In this document: one piece after another, positions 46,554 through 57,160 of the stretch
How the letters are laid out: each line of letters opens with the position of its first letter
How positions within the stretch are numbered: the stretch's first letter is position 1
Assembly: GCF_902167145.1 (NCBI RefSeq)
Contig: NC_050097.1
Location: 140,765,982-140,829,981, forward strand
Direction of reading: 5' to 3'
DNA: 64,000 nt
Source of the DNA: Zea mays
Lineage: Eukaryota; Streptophyta; Magnoliopsida; Poales; Poaceae
Position numbers and translations under genes: made by a program
Notes under the pieces: model-generated
Database searches by the model: none
What the model was told of the DNA's origin: nothing
The model's input: the letters and a program-made list of their open reading frames with translations, nothing else

Positions 46554-46738
46554 AGGTGATAAACCATGACTGGGAAAAAGACCACGGCTTCCTCTGCCGG
46601 CCGCACTCTAAAGAAGGCTGCACTCTAAAGAGACGGGGTTGGAAGATGAGGAAGAGGCGACTGTGACACTATCCGTGGAGAAGGACGCGCTGGAGTGCGA
46701 CATCTGCTGCCTACCCTTCCAGTCCGAAGTTTTCATGG
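46554..46738 (+). pseudogene. Captured exon of a SINA-type RING E3 ubiquitin ligase
   Basis: After an acceptor-like CCTTTCTAG comes an exon with ATG (MTGKKTTASS...) that hits a stop. A second frame from 46646 reads EDEEEATVTLSVEKDALECD, then ICCLPFQSEVF, ending near ATG|GCAAGT. The part around CDICCLPF is the start of the RING finger of plant seven-in-absentia-like ligases (CX2C followed by a conserved PVFQ-like end at an intron). Only the first half of the RING is present, so it cannot work as a ligase. It is transcribed opposite to the transposase genes and lies between them. Confidence 0.65.
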
Positions 46739-46916
46739 CAAGTCAGATTACCATGCATGTATATATACAGTACATATTGATCGGTAGGCTCCAGCATGAT
46801 GTTCTACTCTGTGTAAAATCAGTGCAAGAACGGGCATTCTGGATGTGCAAAGTCCTAACAATAATCAATTACATGACAAGTCCTAACAATAATCAATTAC
46901 ATGACAAGTATATAAT
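46739..46916. other. Spacer after the SINA-like exon, with a 29-bp tandem repeat
   Basis: Two direct copies of AGTCCTAACAATAATCAATT ACATGAC-like sequence at about 46850-46908, just before the TNPD stop codon. Intron-like sequence of the captured gene precedes it. Confidence 0.6.
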
Positions 46917-49900
46917 CTAGGAAGCTATTGTTCTGCCTTGTCCATCGTGGCGTACCCAGGGCAACGAATTGCGTGGGATGCTTCGCTCAACGTTCCTTAT
47001 CTTGGTTGGATGGTCTATGAAAAGAGACATGTCGTTGAACTGGTTAAAATCCTCTAAATCAGATACACCATCAACTCCTATAGCTTGTTGTTTTCCAGGA
47101 AAAACTACATGCTTCGGTTTGTCGGTGCTTTTCTTCTCATTGTTAGAAATGATCTGTTCAGCATAGAAGACCTGTGCAGCACGATTAGCAAGGATCCATG
47201 GGTCATCTTTGTAACCTACCTTACTTAGATCAAGAACTCTGACCCCATAGTTGTCTACCGTGACATGTTTGTCTTCAACCCATTGACATCGGAAAACCGA
47301 GATCTGAAATGTACCATAGTCTAGTTCCCATATGTCCTCAATAAAGCCAAAATATGTTATAATCTCACCAGTTTCATCATCTATGGCCTCGCATCGAACA
47401 CCACTGTTTTGTGACATGCTCTTTTTGTCCTTGGACTTGGTACAAAATGTGAATCCACTAATGTCATAGGTTTGCCATGTTGTGACCTGGCGTGATGGTC
47501 CAGATGCCAAGCCCTTGATGGTTTGTTCTTCTATTGTTTCTCCACGTGGAATGTCCTTCACCATTAGCCATGTGTTGAATCGCTGCTTATGTTGCTTCAT
47601 TACCCAATCATCCGTATGCCCAGGATTTTGCTCGCGAAGCTCATTGATGTGTTGTTGGATAAATGGCTCCATTATCGTTAGCTGATGTAGGATGCTCTGA
47701 TGTGCCTCAAGTACTATATCGTAATCCGGTGGGATGAAAGATTTCCGTCCCATCCTCCCGCTTCCATACAGTCTACCCTCGTGTCGTGACGGAGGCAGAC
47801 CTATTGCAACCTGGTCTTTTAGGATACTATTGCAGAATGGACCTCCGGACTCAATGGCCTCTTCGGTACAGTACCCCTCTATCATGGATGCCTCAGGACG
47901 AGCACGGGTTGATACATAGCCATTCAGTATTGACATGAAACGCTCATACGTCCACATTTCATGCAAGTACATAGGACCCAATGCCTCTATTTGTGGCACC
48001 AAGTGCACCACAAGGTGCACCATAATATCAAAGAACGATGGAGGGAAACACATCTCAAACTGTGATATTGTCTCCACTGCGAATTCCTGAAGAGATGCCA
48101 ACTCATCACGGCCAATTACCTTTTGTGAAATCCTGTTGAAAAAGTAGCACAACCGTGTGATTGCCATCTTTAAAAACAAAGGATTTATAGCCCTGATGGC
48201 AATAGGTAGGAATGTAGTCAGCATGACATGGCAATCATGTGAGTTGTAGTTGGTGATTGTCAGGTCTTTCATTGACACAATACTCCGTATGCTAGAGCAG
48301 AATCCGGATGGGACTTTCAAATTCTTAAGCCAAACACACATCGCATGTTTCTCATCTACATTGAGATTGTAGCTTGCTGCTGGGAGATGGTACTTCCCAT
48401 TTTCTTGAAGAACGGGATGTAGTTCCTTTTTTATGCCTAAATCTACCAAGTCCATGCGTGAATTGAGCCCTTCTTTTGTTTTGCCCTTTATGTCTAGCAA
48501 GGTGCCCATTATGCTTTCAAACACGTTCTTCTGAACGTGCATACCATCGATCGCATGCCGCACATCTAACTCTTTCCAGTAAGGCAAGTACTCGAAGAAA
48601 ATAGACTTCTTCTTGAATATAGCCCCCGAAGCTGGTTTGACATCCTTCCTTGTTTTTCCGTCTTTTGTCTTCTTCCCGAAAACAAACTTGATATTCCTGA
48701 CTATTTCAAAAACTCTATGACCTCTATTGTTACCCGATGGAGCAGTAGAATGTAGTTCACCATTATTGTCGAAGTACTTATCCATCTTTCGCATGCGGTA
48801 CCTGTGTCCTTCCAATAAAAAGCGTCTGTGCCTCATGTAAACTATCTTCCTAGATGCAGCAAGGGATACGTAAGCAGTTCCATCAATGCATACTGTGCAA
48901 CCAACCTTTCCCTTAAACTGGCCTGATAATGTGAAGAGAGCAGGGTAATCGTTGATCGTAACAAAAAGAATTGCTCTCAGCGTGAATGAACCTTTACGAT
49001 ACTCATCCAACATTTGAACACCTGTTTCCCACAATATTTTCATATCCTCCATTAAGGGCTCCAAAAATACATCCATGTCAACTCCAGGTTGTGTAGGTCC
49101 AGAAATAAGGATGGTTAGCAAAATGTACTTCCGTTTCTGCATCAACCATGGAGGAAGGTTGTATATGGTGAGGATCACCGGCCATGTGCTATGCTTGCTG
49201 CTCCTCTCAGCAAATGGGTTCATTCCATCAGTACTCAGTGCGAACCTAACATTTCTCGGTTCATCGGCAAAGTCTCGGTGGTTGTCATTGAAATCTTGCC
49301 ACTGCTTCCCATCGGCTGGATGTCGAAGCTTCCCATCGTTTTTGTGCTCATCAGAAGCATGCCAGCTCATAAGTCTGGCATCCTCAGGATTAGCGAACAA
49401 ACACCTCAATCGATCGACGACGGGGAGGTACCACATCACCAAAGCAGGAATCTTTTTGAGCGCATAATAGTCTACTTCTTTTTCTTTGCTCGTGGATTTT
49501 GAAGTCTTTTTTTGGGCTTTCTTTCGCTTCTTCCCTTTAGACACGGATGCAACACACTCTTCGTCCTCTCGATAGTCTTTATTCGTCTTGTACCTACTTG
49601 CACCGCACTTTGGGCAGCTCTCCATGTCTTTATAATCATCACCTCGATAAAGGATACAGTGATTTCTACACGCGTGGATCTTCTCCACACCCATAGTGAG
49701 CGGACTGATTAGTTTCTTTGCATAGTACGTGTTAGCAGGCACATTGTTCTCCTTTGGAAGCATGTCTGCGATAATACTCAAGAACGCATCGAAGCCAGCA
49801 TCAGACACACCATATTTAGCTTTTAACATCAACAGCTTTAGCACAGACCGGAGCGTCGTGAACTCTTTGGTACAACCCTTAGACTCGTCGTACAAAGGCT

Positions 49901-50420
49901 CTTCTGCTGCCTTCTTCAGGGACTCCATACCTTTCATTAAGAACATCGATTGATCTGTATGACGACGCAACATTGCCTCTAGCAACTCTGCATCTTCCTC
50001 ATCCATAACACTTGGCAGAACATAAGGTCTATCATGTTCATTTCCTCGAGCGTAACCATGATCAGTAACATTTTGCACTACATGTTCGCTCTGTGGAAGA
50101 GGTTGGTGTGTCTCGTGAACGAACTGAAATCTGTCGTCGATGTTCTCAGGGTTTCCAGTCGTATAAGGCGAAGAGCTACCCTCTCCATGCTTTGTCCAAA
50201 TTGTGTAATCCTTCATAAATCCTCGGCATACCAGATGAGATATGATTTGTTCTGTGTCATTAAATACAGCAGCATTTTTGCAGTCCATGCATGGACAATA
50301 TATGTGTTTTGTCTTTGTTCTCCAAGCATGGTTCGTAGCGACATCAATAAACTTATGGACCTCGGATATGTATGATGGATCTAGCCTTGATAAGTTATAC
50401 ATCCAGGATGTCCTCTCCAT
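46917..50420 (-). CDS. TNPD-type CACTA transposase, apparently intact, 1,167 aa
   Basis: One long open frame. The ATG at 50420 (MERTSWMYNL) is preferred; the frame is open a little further upstream with no ATG. N-terminus: transposase-associated domain with Cys-rich HIYCPCMDCKN. Middle: Transposase_21 type region with CPKCGASRYK, then LSTDGMNPFAERSSKHSTWP, INDYPALFTLSGQ, GPTQPGVDMDVF, and HAIDGMHVQKNVFESIMGTL (roughly residues 200-660). C-terminal part: LHEMWTYERFMSILNGYV (DUF4218 type) and YFGFIEDIWELDY plus FRCQWV (DUF4216 type). This is the full domain order of grass CACTA transposases, the protein that cuts and joins the element ends. No stop or frameshift is seen. Confidence 0.93.
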   Translation of the reverse strand: MERTSWMYNLSRLDPSYISEVHKFIDVATNHAWRTKTKHIYCPCMDCKNAAVFNDTEQIISHLVCRGFMKDYTIWTKHGEGSSSPYTTGNPENIDDRFQFVHETHQPLPQSEHVVQNVTDHGYARGNEHDRPYVLPSVMDEEDAELLEAMLRRHTDQSMFLMKGMESLKKAAEEPLYDESKGCTKEFTTLRSVLKLLMLKAKYGVSDAGFDAFLSIIADMLPKENNVPANTYYAKKLISPLTMGVEKIHACRNHCILYRGDDYKDMESCPKCGASRYKTNKDYREDEECVASVSKGKKRKKAQKKTSKSTSKEKEVDYYALKKIPALVMWYLPVVDRLRCLFANPEDARLMSWHASDEHKNDGKLRHPADGKQWQDFNDNHRDFADEPRNVRFALSTDGMNPFAERSSKHSTWPVILTIYNLPPWLMQKRKYILLTILISGPTQPGVDMDVFLEPLMEDMKILWETGVQMLDEYRKGSFTLRAILFVTINDYPALFTLSGQFKGKVGCTVCIDGTAYVSLAASRKIVYMRHRRFLLEGHRYRMRKMDKYFDNNGELHSTAPSGNNRGHRVFEIVRNIKFVFGKKTKDGKTRKDVKPASGAIFKKKSIFFEYLPYWKELDVRHAIDGMHVQKNVFESIMGTLLDIKGKTKEGLNSRMDLVDLGIKKELHPVLQENGKYHLPAASYNLNVDEKHAMCVWLKNLKVPSGFCSSIRSIVSMKDLTITNYNSHDCHVMLTTFLPIAIRAINPLFLKMAITRLCYFFNRISQKVIGRDELASLQEFAVETISQFEMCFPPSFFDIMVHLVVHLVPQIEALGPMYLHEMWTYERFMSILNGYVSTRARPEASMIEGYCTEEAIESGGPFCNSILKDQVAIGLPPSRHEGRLYGSGRMGRKSFIPPDYDIVLEAHQSILHQLTIMEPFIQQHINELREQNPGHTDDWVMKQHKQRFNTWLMVKDIPRGETIEEQTIKGLASGPSRQVTTWQTYDISGFTFCTKSKDKKSMSQNSGVRCEAIDDETGEIITYFGFIEDIWELDYGTFQISVFRCQWVEDKHVTVDNYGVRVLDLSKVGYKDDPWILANRAAQVFYAEQIISNNEKKSTDKPKHVVFPGKQQAIGVDGVSDLEDFNQFNDMSLFIDHPTKIRNVERSIPRNSLPWVRHDGQGRTIAS

Positions 50421-50426
50421 CACCAC

Positions 50427-51078
50427 CTGTTGGGAAGGATGAAGGGGTGAAACCCTATATCCAAAATGTGGCTAAATTTAAGGAAAATGAACAAAAATTG
50501 GCAAGAGGAACATAAAACTAAACTTTCCTAGCCATACTCTTCTCTTTAACACATGGTGAAGGCCTAGTTCCAAAATTGAGCAAAGATAAACAATAATTGG
50601 CAATTAAAACATAATTAAACCAACTTTCATAGCAACTAATAAAAACAATCTTAATTATCAAACCTATCTTCTTCTCTCTCCACACAACACATGAACCATT
50701 CATTAAACAACTTAATATGTCATGGATAAACTGATTTGAGAACTAAACATGGAAAAGGAGAGAGGATAGACAAAATCTAACCATATTAAACAACTTTATT
50801 TGAGCGAATAGAGCAAAAATGTGGCTAAAATGTGGCTAAAATTGAGAGAGGATACACTCTCTCTCCAATGGTGAAACCCTAGATCCAAAATGTGGCTAAA
50901 ATTGAGCAAAAATGAATAAAAATTGACATTAGCAACATAAACCAACCTTTCTTAGCAATCTTCTTCCAAAAAATGAAGATCAAAACCTCTCCCCATGTAT
51001 TTTGTGAATTCTGGACCTCCAAAATCGCCTCCAATGGAAGTTGGCTGCGAGCATACAGTTCACTGTCGGGGGAAGAGG
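50427..51078 (-). other. Leader region of the TNPD gene
   Basis: AT-rich sequence between the TATA box at 51081 and the TNPD start. Contains three loosely repeated stretches (AAATGTGGCTAAAATTGAG at about 50465, 50815 and 50890). An intron in the leader is possible. No separate gene seen. Confidence 0.5.
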
Positions 51079-51080
51079 GG

Positions 51081-51088
51081 TATTTATA
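51081..51088 (-). promoter_or_regulatory. TATA box likely driving the TNPD gene
   Basis: Minus-strand TATAAATA in the context CTGTTATAAATACCCCTC, immediately inside the right-end hairpin array. Same geometry as the TATA box at 44740 next to the internal array. Confidence 0.6.
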
Positions 51089-51089
51089 A

Positions 51090-51434
51090 CAGACACTTCA
51101 CTGGCGGTTGTCTTTAAAAACCGCCAGTGAAAATTGATTTCCACTGGCGGTTGTCTTTAAAAACCGCCAGTGGAAATAGGATGTTTTCACTGGCGGTTAT
51201 CTTAACTTAACCGCCAGTGGAAATCAATTTTCACTGGCGGTTTGTGTAACACAACCGCCAGTGGAAACATCCTATTTCCACTGGCGGTTGTGTTAAGATA
51301 ACCGCCAGTGGAAATAGGTTTCCACTGGCGGTTTTTAAAGCCGGGCCCACCTGTTTCTTTCACTGGCGTTTGATAACGGAAACCGCCAGTGAAAAGTTCA
51401 ACGTGCCGCAGGCTTTGAACTTATTTGTACTACG
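51090..51434. repeat. Right subterminal hairpin array and degenerate terminus of the CACTA element
   Basis: About eight alternating copies of TTTCCACTGGCGGTT and its reverse complement (51095-51395), then the damaged end AACTTATTTGTACTACG. Presumed binding sites for the TNPA-like protein. Confidence 0.85.
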
Positions 51435-51907
51435 ACAGCTCACGCGCGGAGCAACTGCCACCCTAGCTAGTTATGGCGCACGTGCCACCCGTGGCGCCGG
51501 CACCGACCTGAGCAATCCCCTGCCAGTGGCTGGGCCTAGTTAGGTTTGTGGGAGAACGACGATGCAACCGTAGACAGTCTAGGGTTTGGGGGCGGGAATG
51601 TATGAGAATGGCAGAACAGGGAATCATAGAACATGGGATTTCAGCCTACTCCTTGCAGCCTTAATAAATACTATGGATGGATTTGCCTTGGTGCATAAAA
51701 GTCATGTCTTGGGTCTGCTTGAGGGGGTTTGAGGGGATTCGAGGGGATTAAATCCCTCCTATTAAAATTTTTATAGAAGGAGATTTAACTTACTCCAATC
51801 TCCCTAATTCATCCCTAACCGAACAAGCCCTGATGTGGAACTATACAGGGTTTCACATTCCATCGAACGTCGTCCCTATTGAGGAATATGAACCATGGTT
51901 GGGATAT
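51435..51907. other. Flanking non-coding DNA with a possible MITE remnant
   Basis: The stretch 51715-51832 ends AACCGAACAAGCCCT, a sequence typical of hAT-like MITE ends in grasses, and starts with GGGTCTGCTTGAGGGGG, a weak inverted match. Nothing else recognised. Confidence 0.35.
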
Positions 51908-52503
51908 TGTTGACACCTTTTTCGGGCGCCAATCACTCAACACGAACCGTGGTGGTGCTCTCTGCACAGGGGCGGACGGTCCGCGGCCTAGCGCAGGGCT
52001 AAGGTTTCCTGCCTGATGGCCGAACGGTCCGCGCGTGCGCAGGGGCGGCGAAAGTCGTCGGCGGCGCCTGGATCTCGCTCTCGGGAGGGACCCCGTCGGG
52101 GAGGAGAGATCCTAGGAGATGTCTAGGCTCTGCATGCCGACCTAGACTTCTCTAATCGACGTAGAGCCAAAGAGAAGAGGAGAATTTGGGGATTGGATTA
52201 CTAAACTAGAGCTACTCCTAATGCATAAGGTAAAAATGAGAAATAGACTTGATTTGATCGATTGTTGGGGGTTCAATCGGCCGTAGTCCTTCATCTACAT
52301 AAAGGGGGAGGTCTGGATCCGCTTCAAACTGTTTCCCGAGTTAATCCCATGGTTTTAGGTAACAAATCCTGCGGGAAACTAGGAACCCTAACTGACTCTG
52401 CGCACGCGCGGACCGTCTGCGCCACCACCACAGACTGTCCGGACCGCGGACCGTCCGGCCTCAGGGCCCGGACCGTCCGCGAGGCTCTTTTTAGCTTTCA
52501 ACA
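51908..52503 (-). repeat. 3' LTR (596 bp) with GGACCGTCCG repeats
   Basis: TG at 51908 (plus strand TGTTGACACC) and CA at 52503. The polypurine tract next to 52503 sets the orientation as minus. Several copies of CGGACCGTCCG occur, as in some abundant maize LTR families. Confidence 0.7.
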
Positions 52504-52667
52504 TATGCCCCCTTGCCTTTTGGTGAAGGTTGACAAACCAAAAGCATATGAACTAAACCTGATGTAAGTCATCGGCTTTTCAATATTGAGATCATTCAAT
52601 AAAGCACCAATGTATAAAGGTCGTTTCAGATTGCATCTTTCTCGACCATGACCATTTGATCAATGGA

Positions 52668-52949
52668 TCAAAAGGAATAGAATGGAGGTGCCCCCCAGTC
52701 TGGATAGACAAAGGGACTATACATGTACCGTGGATTCATCATCGTACCATTCCATATTTGAATAGGATAATATACCAACGATGAGTAAATGGGTGGAAAG
52801 TACCCTGGTCTCATAGGATGAATAGGCGATGCTTGTTGTGTCGCCTTTCGGGCCATTTTGTTTACCCGTTTCGTTTTAGCAGGTGACCGGGGTTTCTTCG
52901 TTGACCGACCACATAGAACGGTCTTCTTGCTAGTATTCTTGGAGAGCAA
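52668..52949 (-). pseudogene. C-terminal piece of an ORF of the interrupted minus-strand element
   Basis: 93-residue open frame: basic, Lys/Arg-rich N-terminal half and aromatic Pro/Tyr-rich end (YFPPIYSSLVYYP, MYSPFVYP). It is close to the polypurine tract, so it is the end of the element's internal region. I do not recognise a domain. The part further upstream (52950-53233) has no clear frame. Confidence 0.35.
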
Positions 52950-53714
52950 CTGATCAAAAGTAGGGTCAGCTTTGATCAGCCAACCATATGTGCTTTGCCA
53001 TTGTGTTTCTTTCCCATTTAAAGCTTTGTGTGGAGGATGACACCTTTAGCCATAGGCGGACTGTCCGATAGAGTTAGCCGGACCGTCTGTCTGATCACCA
53101 GACCGTCCGCACGTATGTGCCACACCGTCCGTGATGCTCAGGCTAGGCTGTCCTGCTTGGCTCATTAATTGTGCCTGCCCCCGGTGCCTCCAGACTTTAG
53201 CCTTATCGTCCGGAGCCTTTCGAGCAATCTCCTTGTCGGGGACCATAATTAGGGGTACCCCCAAGACTCCTAATCTCATCTGGTAACCCCCATCAGCACA
53301 AAGCCGCAAAGGCCTGATGGGTGCGATTAAGTCAAGGCTCAGTCCACTCAAGGGACACGATCTCGCCTCGCCCGAGCCCAGCCTCGGGCAAGGGCAGCCG
53401 ACCCCGGAGGATTCACGTCTCGCCCAAGGGCCCCCTCAAGCAACGGACACACCTTCGGCTCGCCCGAGGCCCAGTCTTCGCCGAGAAGCAACCTTGGCCA
53501 GATCGCCAAGCCGACCGACCGTATCGCAAGAGCATTTAATGCAAGGATCACCTGACACCTTATCCTGACGAGCGCTCTTCAGTCGACAGAGCCGAAGTGA
53601 CCGCAGTCACTTCGCCGCTCCACTGACCGACCTGACAAGAAGACAGCGCCGCCTGCGTCGCTCCGACTGCTGTGCCACTCGACAGAGTGAGGCTGACAAT
53701 AGCCAAGTCTGGCC

Positions 53715-54165
53715 TCGGGCGCCATAGGAAACTCCGCCTCGCCCGACCCCAGGGCTCGGCCCCCGTCTCGGCCTCGGACGATGAACTCCGCCTCGCCCGG
53801 CCCTAGGGCTCAGGCTCAGCCTCGGCTCCGGAAAATGACGAACTCCGCCTCGCCCGACCCCAGGGCTCGGCCCCCATCTCGTCCTCGGACGATGAACTCC
53901 GCCTCGCCCGACCCCAGGGCTCGGGCTCAGCCTCGGCTCTAGAAGACGACGAACTCCGCCTCGCCCGACCCAGGGCTCGGACTCAGCCTCGGCTCCGGAA
54001 GATGACGGTCTCCGCCTCGCCCGAGCCCAGGGCTCGGACTCAGCCTTGGCCTCGGACGACGGTCTCCGCCTCGCCCGACCCAGGGCTCGGACTCGACCTC
54101 GACCTCGGAAGACAGACTCGACCTCGACCTCGAAGGAGCCTCCGCCTCGCCCGACCCAGGGCTCG
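53715..54165 (+). repeat. Tandem-like GC-rich repeats within the Huck-like LTR
   Basis: About nine imperfect units built on CTCCGCCTCGCCCGACCC AGGGCTCGG with spacers containing CCTCGGA(C/A)GA. Part of U3; such arrays are typical of these LTRs and may hold regulatory sites. Confidence 0.75.
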
Positions 54166-54537
54166 GACCGACCACGTCACAGGGGGGCCATCATTACCCT
54201 ACCCCTAGCTAGCTCAGGCTACGGGGAACAAGATCGGCGTCCCGTCTGGCTCACCCCGGTAAACAAATAATGATGGCGCCCCGCGTGCTCCATGACGACG
54301 GCGGCTCTCAGCCCCTTACGGAAGCAAGGAGACGTCAGCAAGGACTCGACAGCCCCGACAGCTGTCCTTCCGCAAGGCTCCAGCGCTCCTCCGACGGCCA
54401 CGACATCACATGAACAGGGTGCCAAAACCTCTCCGGCTGCCACGACGGCATGTACTTAGGGCTCTAGCTCCTCTCTGCTAGACACGTTAGCACACTGCTA
54501 CATCTCCCATTGTACACCTGGGCCCTCTCCTTACGCC

Positions 54538-54545
54538 TATAAAAG
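54538..54545 (+). promoter_or_regulatory. TATA box of the Huck-like LTR
   Basis: TATAAAAG in the context TTACGCCTATAAAAGGATGG, about 280 bp before the LTR end, suitable for starting the genomic transcript. Confidence 0.75.
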
Positions 54546-54820
54546 GATGGTCCAGGGCTCTCGTACGGGAGGGTTGGCCGCGCGGGAGGACGGGCTGGCG
54601 CGTATAAGGCTCTCGCTCTCTCCCACGCGGACGCTTGTAACCCCCTACTACAAGCGCACCCGACCTGGGCGCAGGACAACACGAAGGCCGCGGGTTTCCC
54701 CTTTTGCCTGTCTCCTTTTCCCCCTTCGTGCTCCGTCTCGCGCCGACCCATCTAGGCTGGGACACGCGGTGACAATTTACTCGTCGGTCCAGGGACCCCC
54801 CGGGGTCGAAACGCCGATAG

Positions 54821-54838
54821 TTGGCGCGCCAGGTAGGG
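54821..54838 (+). other. Primer binding site of the Huck-like element
   Basis: TTGGCGCGCCAGGTAGGG directly after the LTR, the position where a tRNA primes minus-strand synthesis. The tRNA type is not certain. Confidence 0.6.
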
Positions 54839-54942
54839 GCCTACTGCGTGTTGACGAACAGCTTCTCGTCAAGCTCCAGATGGGTAGTCTCCCGCAACCT
54901 TTCCAACCCGGGACGGTTCTCCGTTTCAGGAGTCTTGAGTTC

Positions 54943-57160
54943 ATGTCCCTCGACGGCAGCTACGACATGATACTCCTTCCTCCGTCGCGCGACAGCGACA
55001 ATGGCGGCCGTCAGCCCGCCCGCCGGCGGCGGAATCAACGACGTCTTCCCCACGTGGCGGAAAAACAACATTCAGGTTTGTCTTATCGCCTCCCCCGCCG
55101 ACGGAGGAGGAGGCAGGGCAGCCATGGCCAAGCAGGAGGCGGCACCTCGTCGGCTGTCGAGCGAGTCGACGGCGCCGGCGCCCCAACGGGGGACACGTCG
55201 GGCGACGACCTCGCGTCTAAGACGAAGACGAGCGCCGTTTCCCCGCAACACGCCAACTCCAAGCGAACGAACGACGCCAGCACGCTCGCGAGGGACTTGC
55301 TGGGCGTCAACCTCGTACCTGAGACGACGGTGCAGTCCGCCCCTGACGCGACTTCGTCACCACCTGTCGACCAAGAGGTACCGACCGGTTCCCATCTCGT
55401 GCCTTTTAGATCCAGCTGCGACCCACCGAGCGACCCCGCTTTGGTGGACGCTCTTATAAAGGCATGTTGAAACCCTCCGGGGTATCATATGCAGTCACCC
55501 TGGGACCGGCTGACGACCGTCTCGACCCACGAACCCTCGGGTTCCGAGGAAAATGACGAGCCCGACTTTTGTTGGGATTTCTCCAGGCTCGGTAACCCCG
55601 GTGCCATGCGGGACTTCATGACCGCATGCGACTACTGCCTCTCCGATTGTTCCAACGGTAGCCATAGCTTCGGTGACGAGGACTGCGGCCCAAGTCGTGA
55701 ATGTTTCCACGTCGATCTAGGGGGTCCCGGCAAAGGCAACCATCTTGGTATGCCGGAAAACGGCGATCCCCCTAGGCCTACGCCTCACGTTGACATCCTT
55801 CGGGAGCTAGCTGTGGTCCCAGTCCCTGCGGGGGGTCAGGACACACAGCTCGAGCATATCCGCGAGATGCAGGCCAGGCTCGACGAGGGAGCAGGAACAC
55901 TTGAGCCGTTCCGACGGAACATCGGGCAGGAATGGGCAGACCAAGCTCCAGCCGGAGAAGCGTGTCATCTACCCCAGGGCATCCAGCACCGCATTGCCAA
56001 CGACGTCAGGGCAAGGCCGCCACCGGCTTCTAGTGGGGTCGGCCAGAACCTGGCTGCAGCAACACTACTTCTCCGCGAGATGCCGGAATCATCGACCACC
56101 GAAGGGCGGCGTATCCAGGGAAAGCGCAAGAATCTCCTGGAGGATGCCGCGGTCCGACGGGCCGAAAGCTCTGCCTCTCGAAGGGAGGGGTACCCCTCGG
56201 AGCATCGCGCCGCGACTTCCCGATTCATGCGGGAAGCCTCGGTCCACACCGGGCGCACGCGCAACACGGCGCCTGCGGCCCCGGGTCGCCTCGGCAACGA
56301 GCACCACCACCACAACCATCGAGCCCACCTCGATGAGAGGGTGCGCCGAGGCTACCACCCCAGGCGTGGGGGACGCTACGACAGCGGGGAGGATCGGAGT
56401 CCCTCGCCCGAACCACCCGGTCCGTAGGCTTTCAGCCGGGCCATACGACGGGCGCCGTTCACGACCCGGTTCTGAACCTCGACTACCATCACAAAGTACT
56501 CGGGGGAGACGAGGCCAGAACTGTGGCTCGTGGACTACCGGCTGGCCTTCCAGCTAGGTGGAACAGACGATGACAACCTCATCATCCGCAACCTCCCCCT
56601 ATTCCTCTCCGACACCGCTCGAGCCTGGCTGGAGCATCTGCCTCCGGGGCAGATCTCCAACTGGGACGACCTAGTCCAAGCCTTCGCCGGCAACTTCCAG
56701 GGCACGTACGTGCGCCCTGGGAACTCCTAGGATCTCCGAAGCTGCCGCCAGTAACCGGGAGAGTCTCTCCGGGACTACATCTGGCGATTCTCGAAGCAGC
56801 GCACCGAGCTGCCCAACGTCACCGACTCGGATGTCATCGGCGCGTTCCTCGCCGGCACCACCTGCCGCGACCTGGTGAGAAAGCTGGGTCGCAAGACCCC
56901 CACCAGGGCGAGCGAGCTGATGGACATCGCCACCAAGTTCGCCTCTGGCCAGGAGGCGGTTGAGGCCATCTTCCGGAAGGACAAGCAGCCCTAGGGCCGC
57001 TAGCCGGAAGATGTCCCCGAGGCGTCCACTCAGCGTGGCACCAAGAAGAAGGGCAAGAAGAAGTCGCAAGCAAAACGCGACGCCGCCGACGCTGACCTCG
57101 TCGCCGCCGCTGAGTACAAGAACCCTCGGAAACCTCCCGAAGGTGCCAATCTCTTCGACA
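54943..57160 (+). pseudogene. Gag of the Huck-like element, in-frame stops only
   Basis: The frame starts at ATG 54943 (MSLDGSYDMI) and continues without frameshift into pol. In-frame stops are at 55468, 56425, 56473, 56728, 56752, 56992 and 57001. The N-terminal part is Arg/Ser-rich. The central gag domain is at about 56500-56960 (LACQL-like LAFQLGG, NLIIRNLPLFLSDTARAWLE, LPPGQISNWDDL, GTYVRPGNS, TTCRDLVRKLGRKTPTRASE). A Lys-rich segment (KKKGKKKSQAKRD) follows. Most stops fit C-to-T change in CGA or CAG/CAA codons. Confidence 0.85.

Larger units (their letters stand above)
38844..51434 (-). mobile_element. Large CACTA element with intact TNPD-type and TNPA-ULP1-type genes (about 12.6 kb)
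   Basis: The left end is CACTAGTACACAGAAGC. The right end, read inward from about 51434, is CGTAGTACAAATAAGTTC, the same terminus with damage. Both ends carry arrays of TTTCCACTGGCGGTT hairpins (38865-39195 and 51090-51395). The two genes are on the minus strand and both look intact. Other contents are a telomere-like repeat tract, an internal hairpin array, a 0.78 kb tandem duplication and a captured SINA-like exon. The base triplet before the left end is GTC; a matching triplet at the right end is not found. The terminal damage may prevent the element's own mobility even if the proteins work. Confidence 0.88.
51908..53233 (-). mobile_element. 3' end of a minus-strand LTR retrotransposon, interrupted at 53234
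   Basis: Read on the minus strand: end of the internal region (53233-52521), a polypurine tract AAAGGCAAGGGGG, then an LTR with termini TGTTGAAAGC...GGTGTCAACA. The rest of the element must lie right of the Huck-like element that inserted at 53234. The LTR is rich in GGACCGTCCG motifs. Family not named. Confidence 0.7.
53234..54819 (+). repeat. 5' LTR of the Huck-like element (1,586 bp)
   Basis: Begins TGTCGGGGACC and ends ACGCCGATA (expected CA, apparently mutated) just before the primer binding site. Very GC-rich, with many copies of CTCCGCCTCGCCCGA (53720-54160). TATA box at 54538-54545. Confidence 0.8.

Noticed and set aside
53939..54270. Arg/Pro/Ser-rich frames in the Huck-like LTR
   Set aside because: They translate the GC-rich CTCCGCCTCGCCCGA repeats of the LTR on both strands.
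54547..54942. Upstream extension of the Huck-like gag frame into the LTR
   Set aside because: It crosses the TATA-downstream leader, the LTR end and the primer binding site, so the open frame there is not part of gag.
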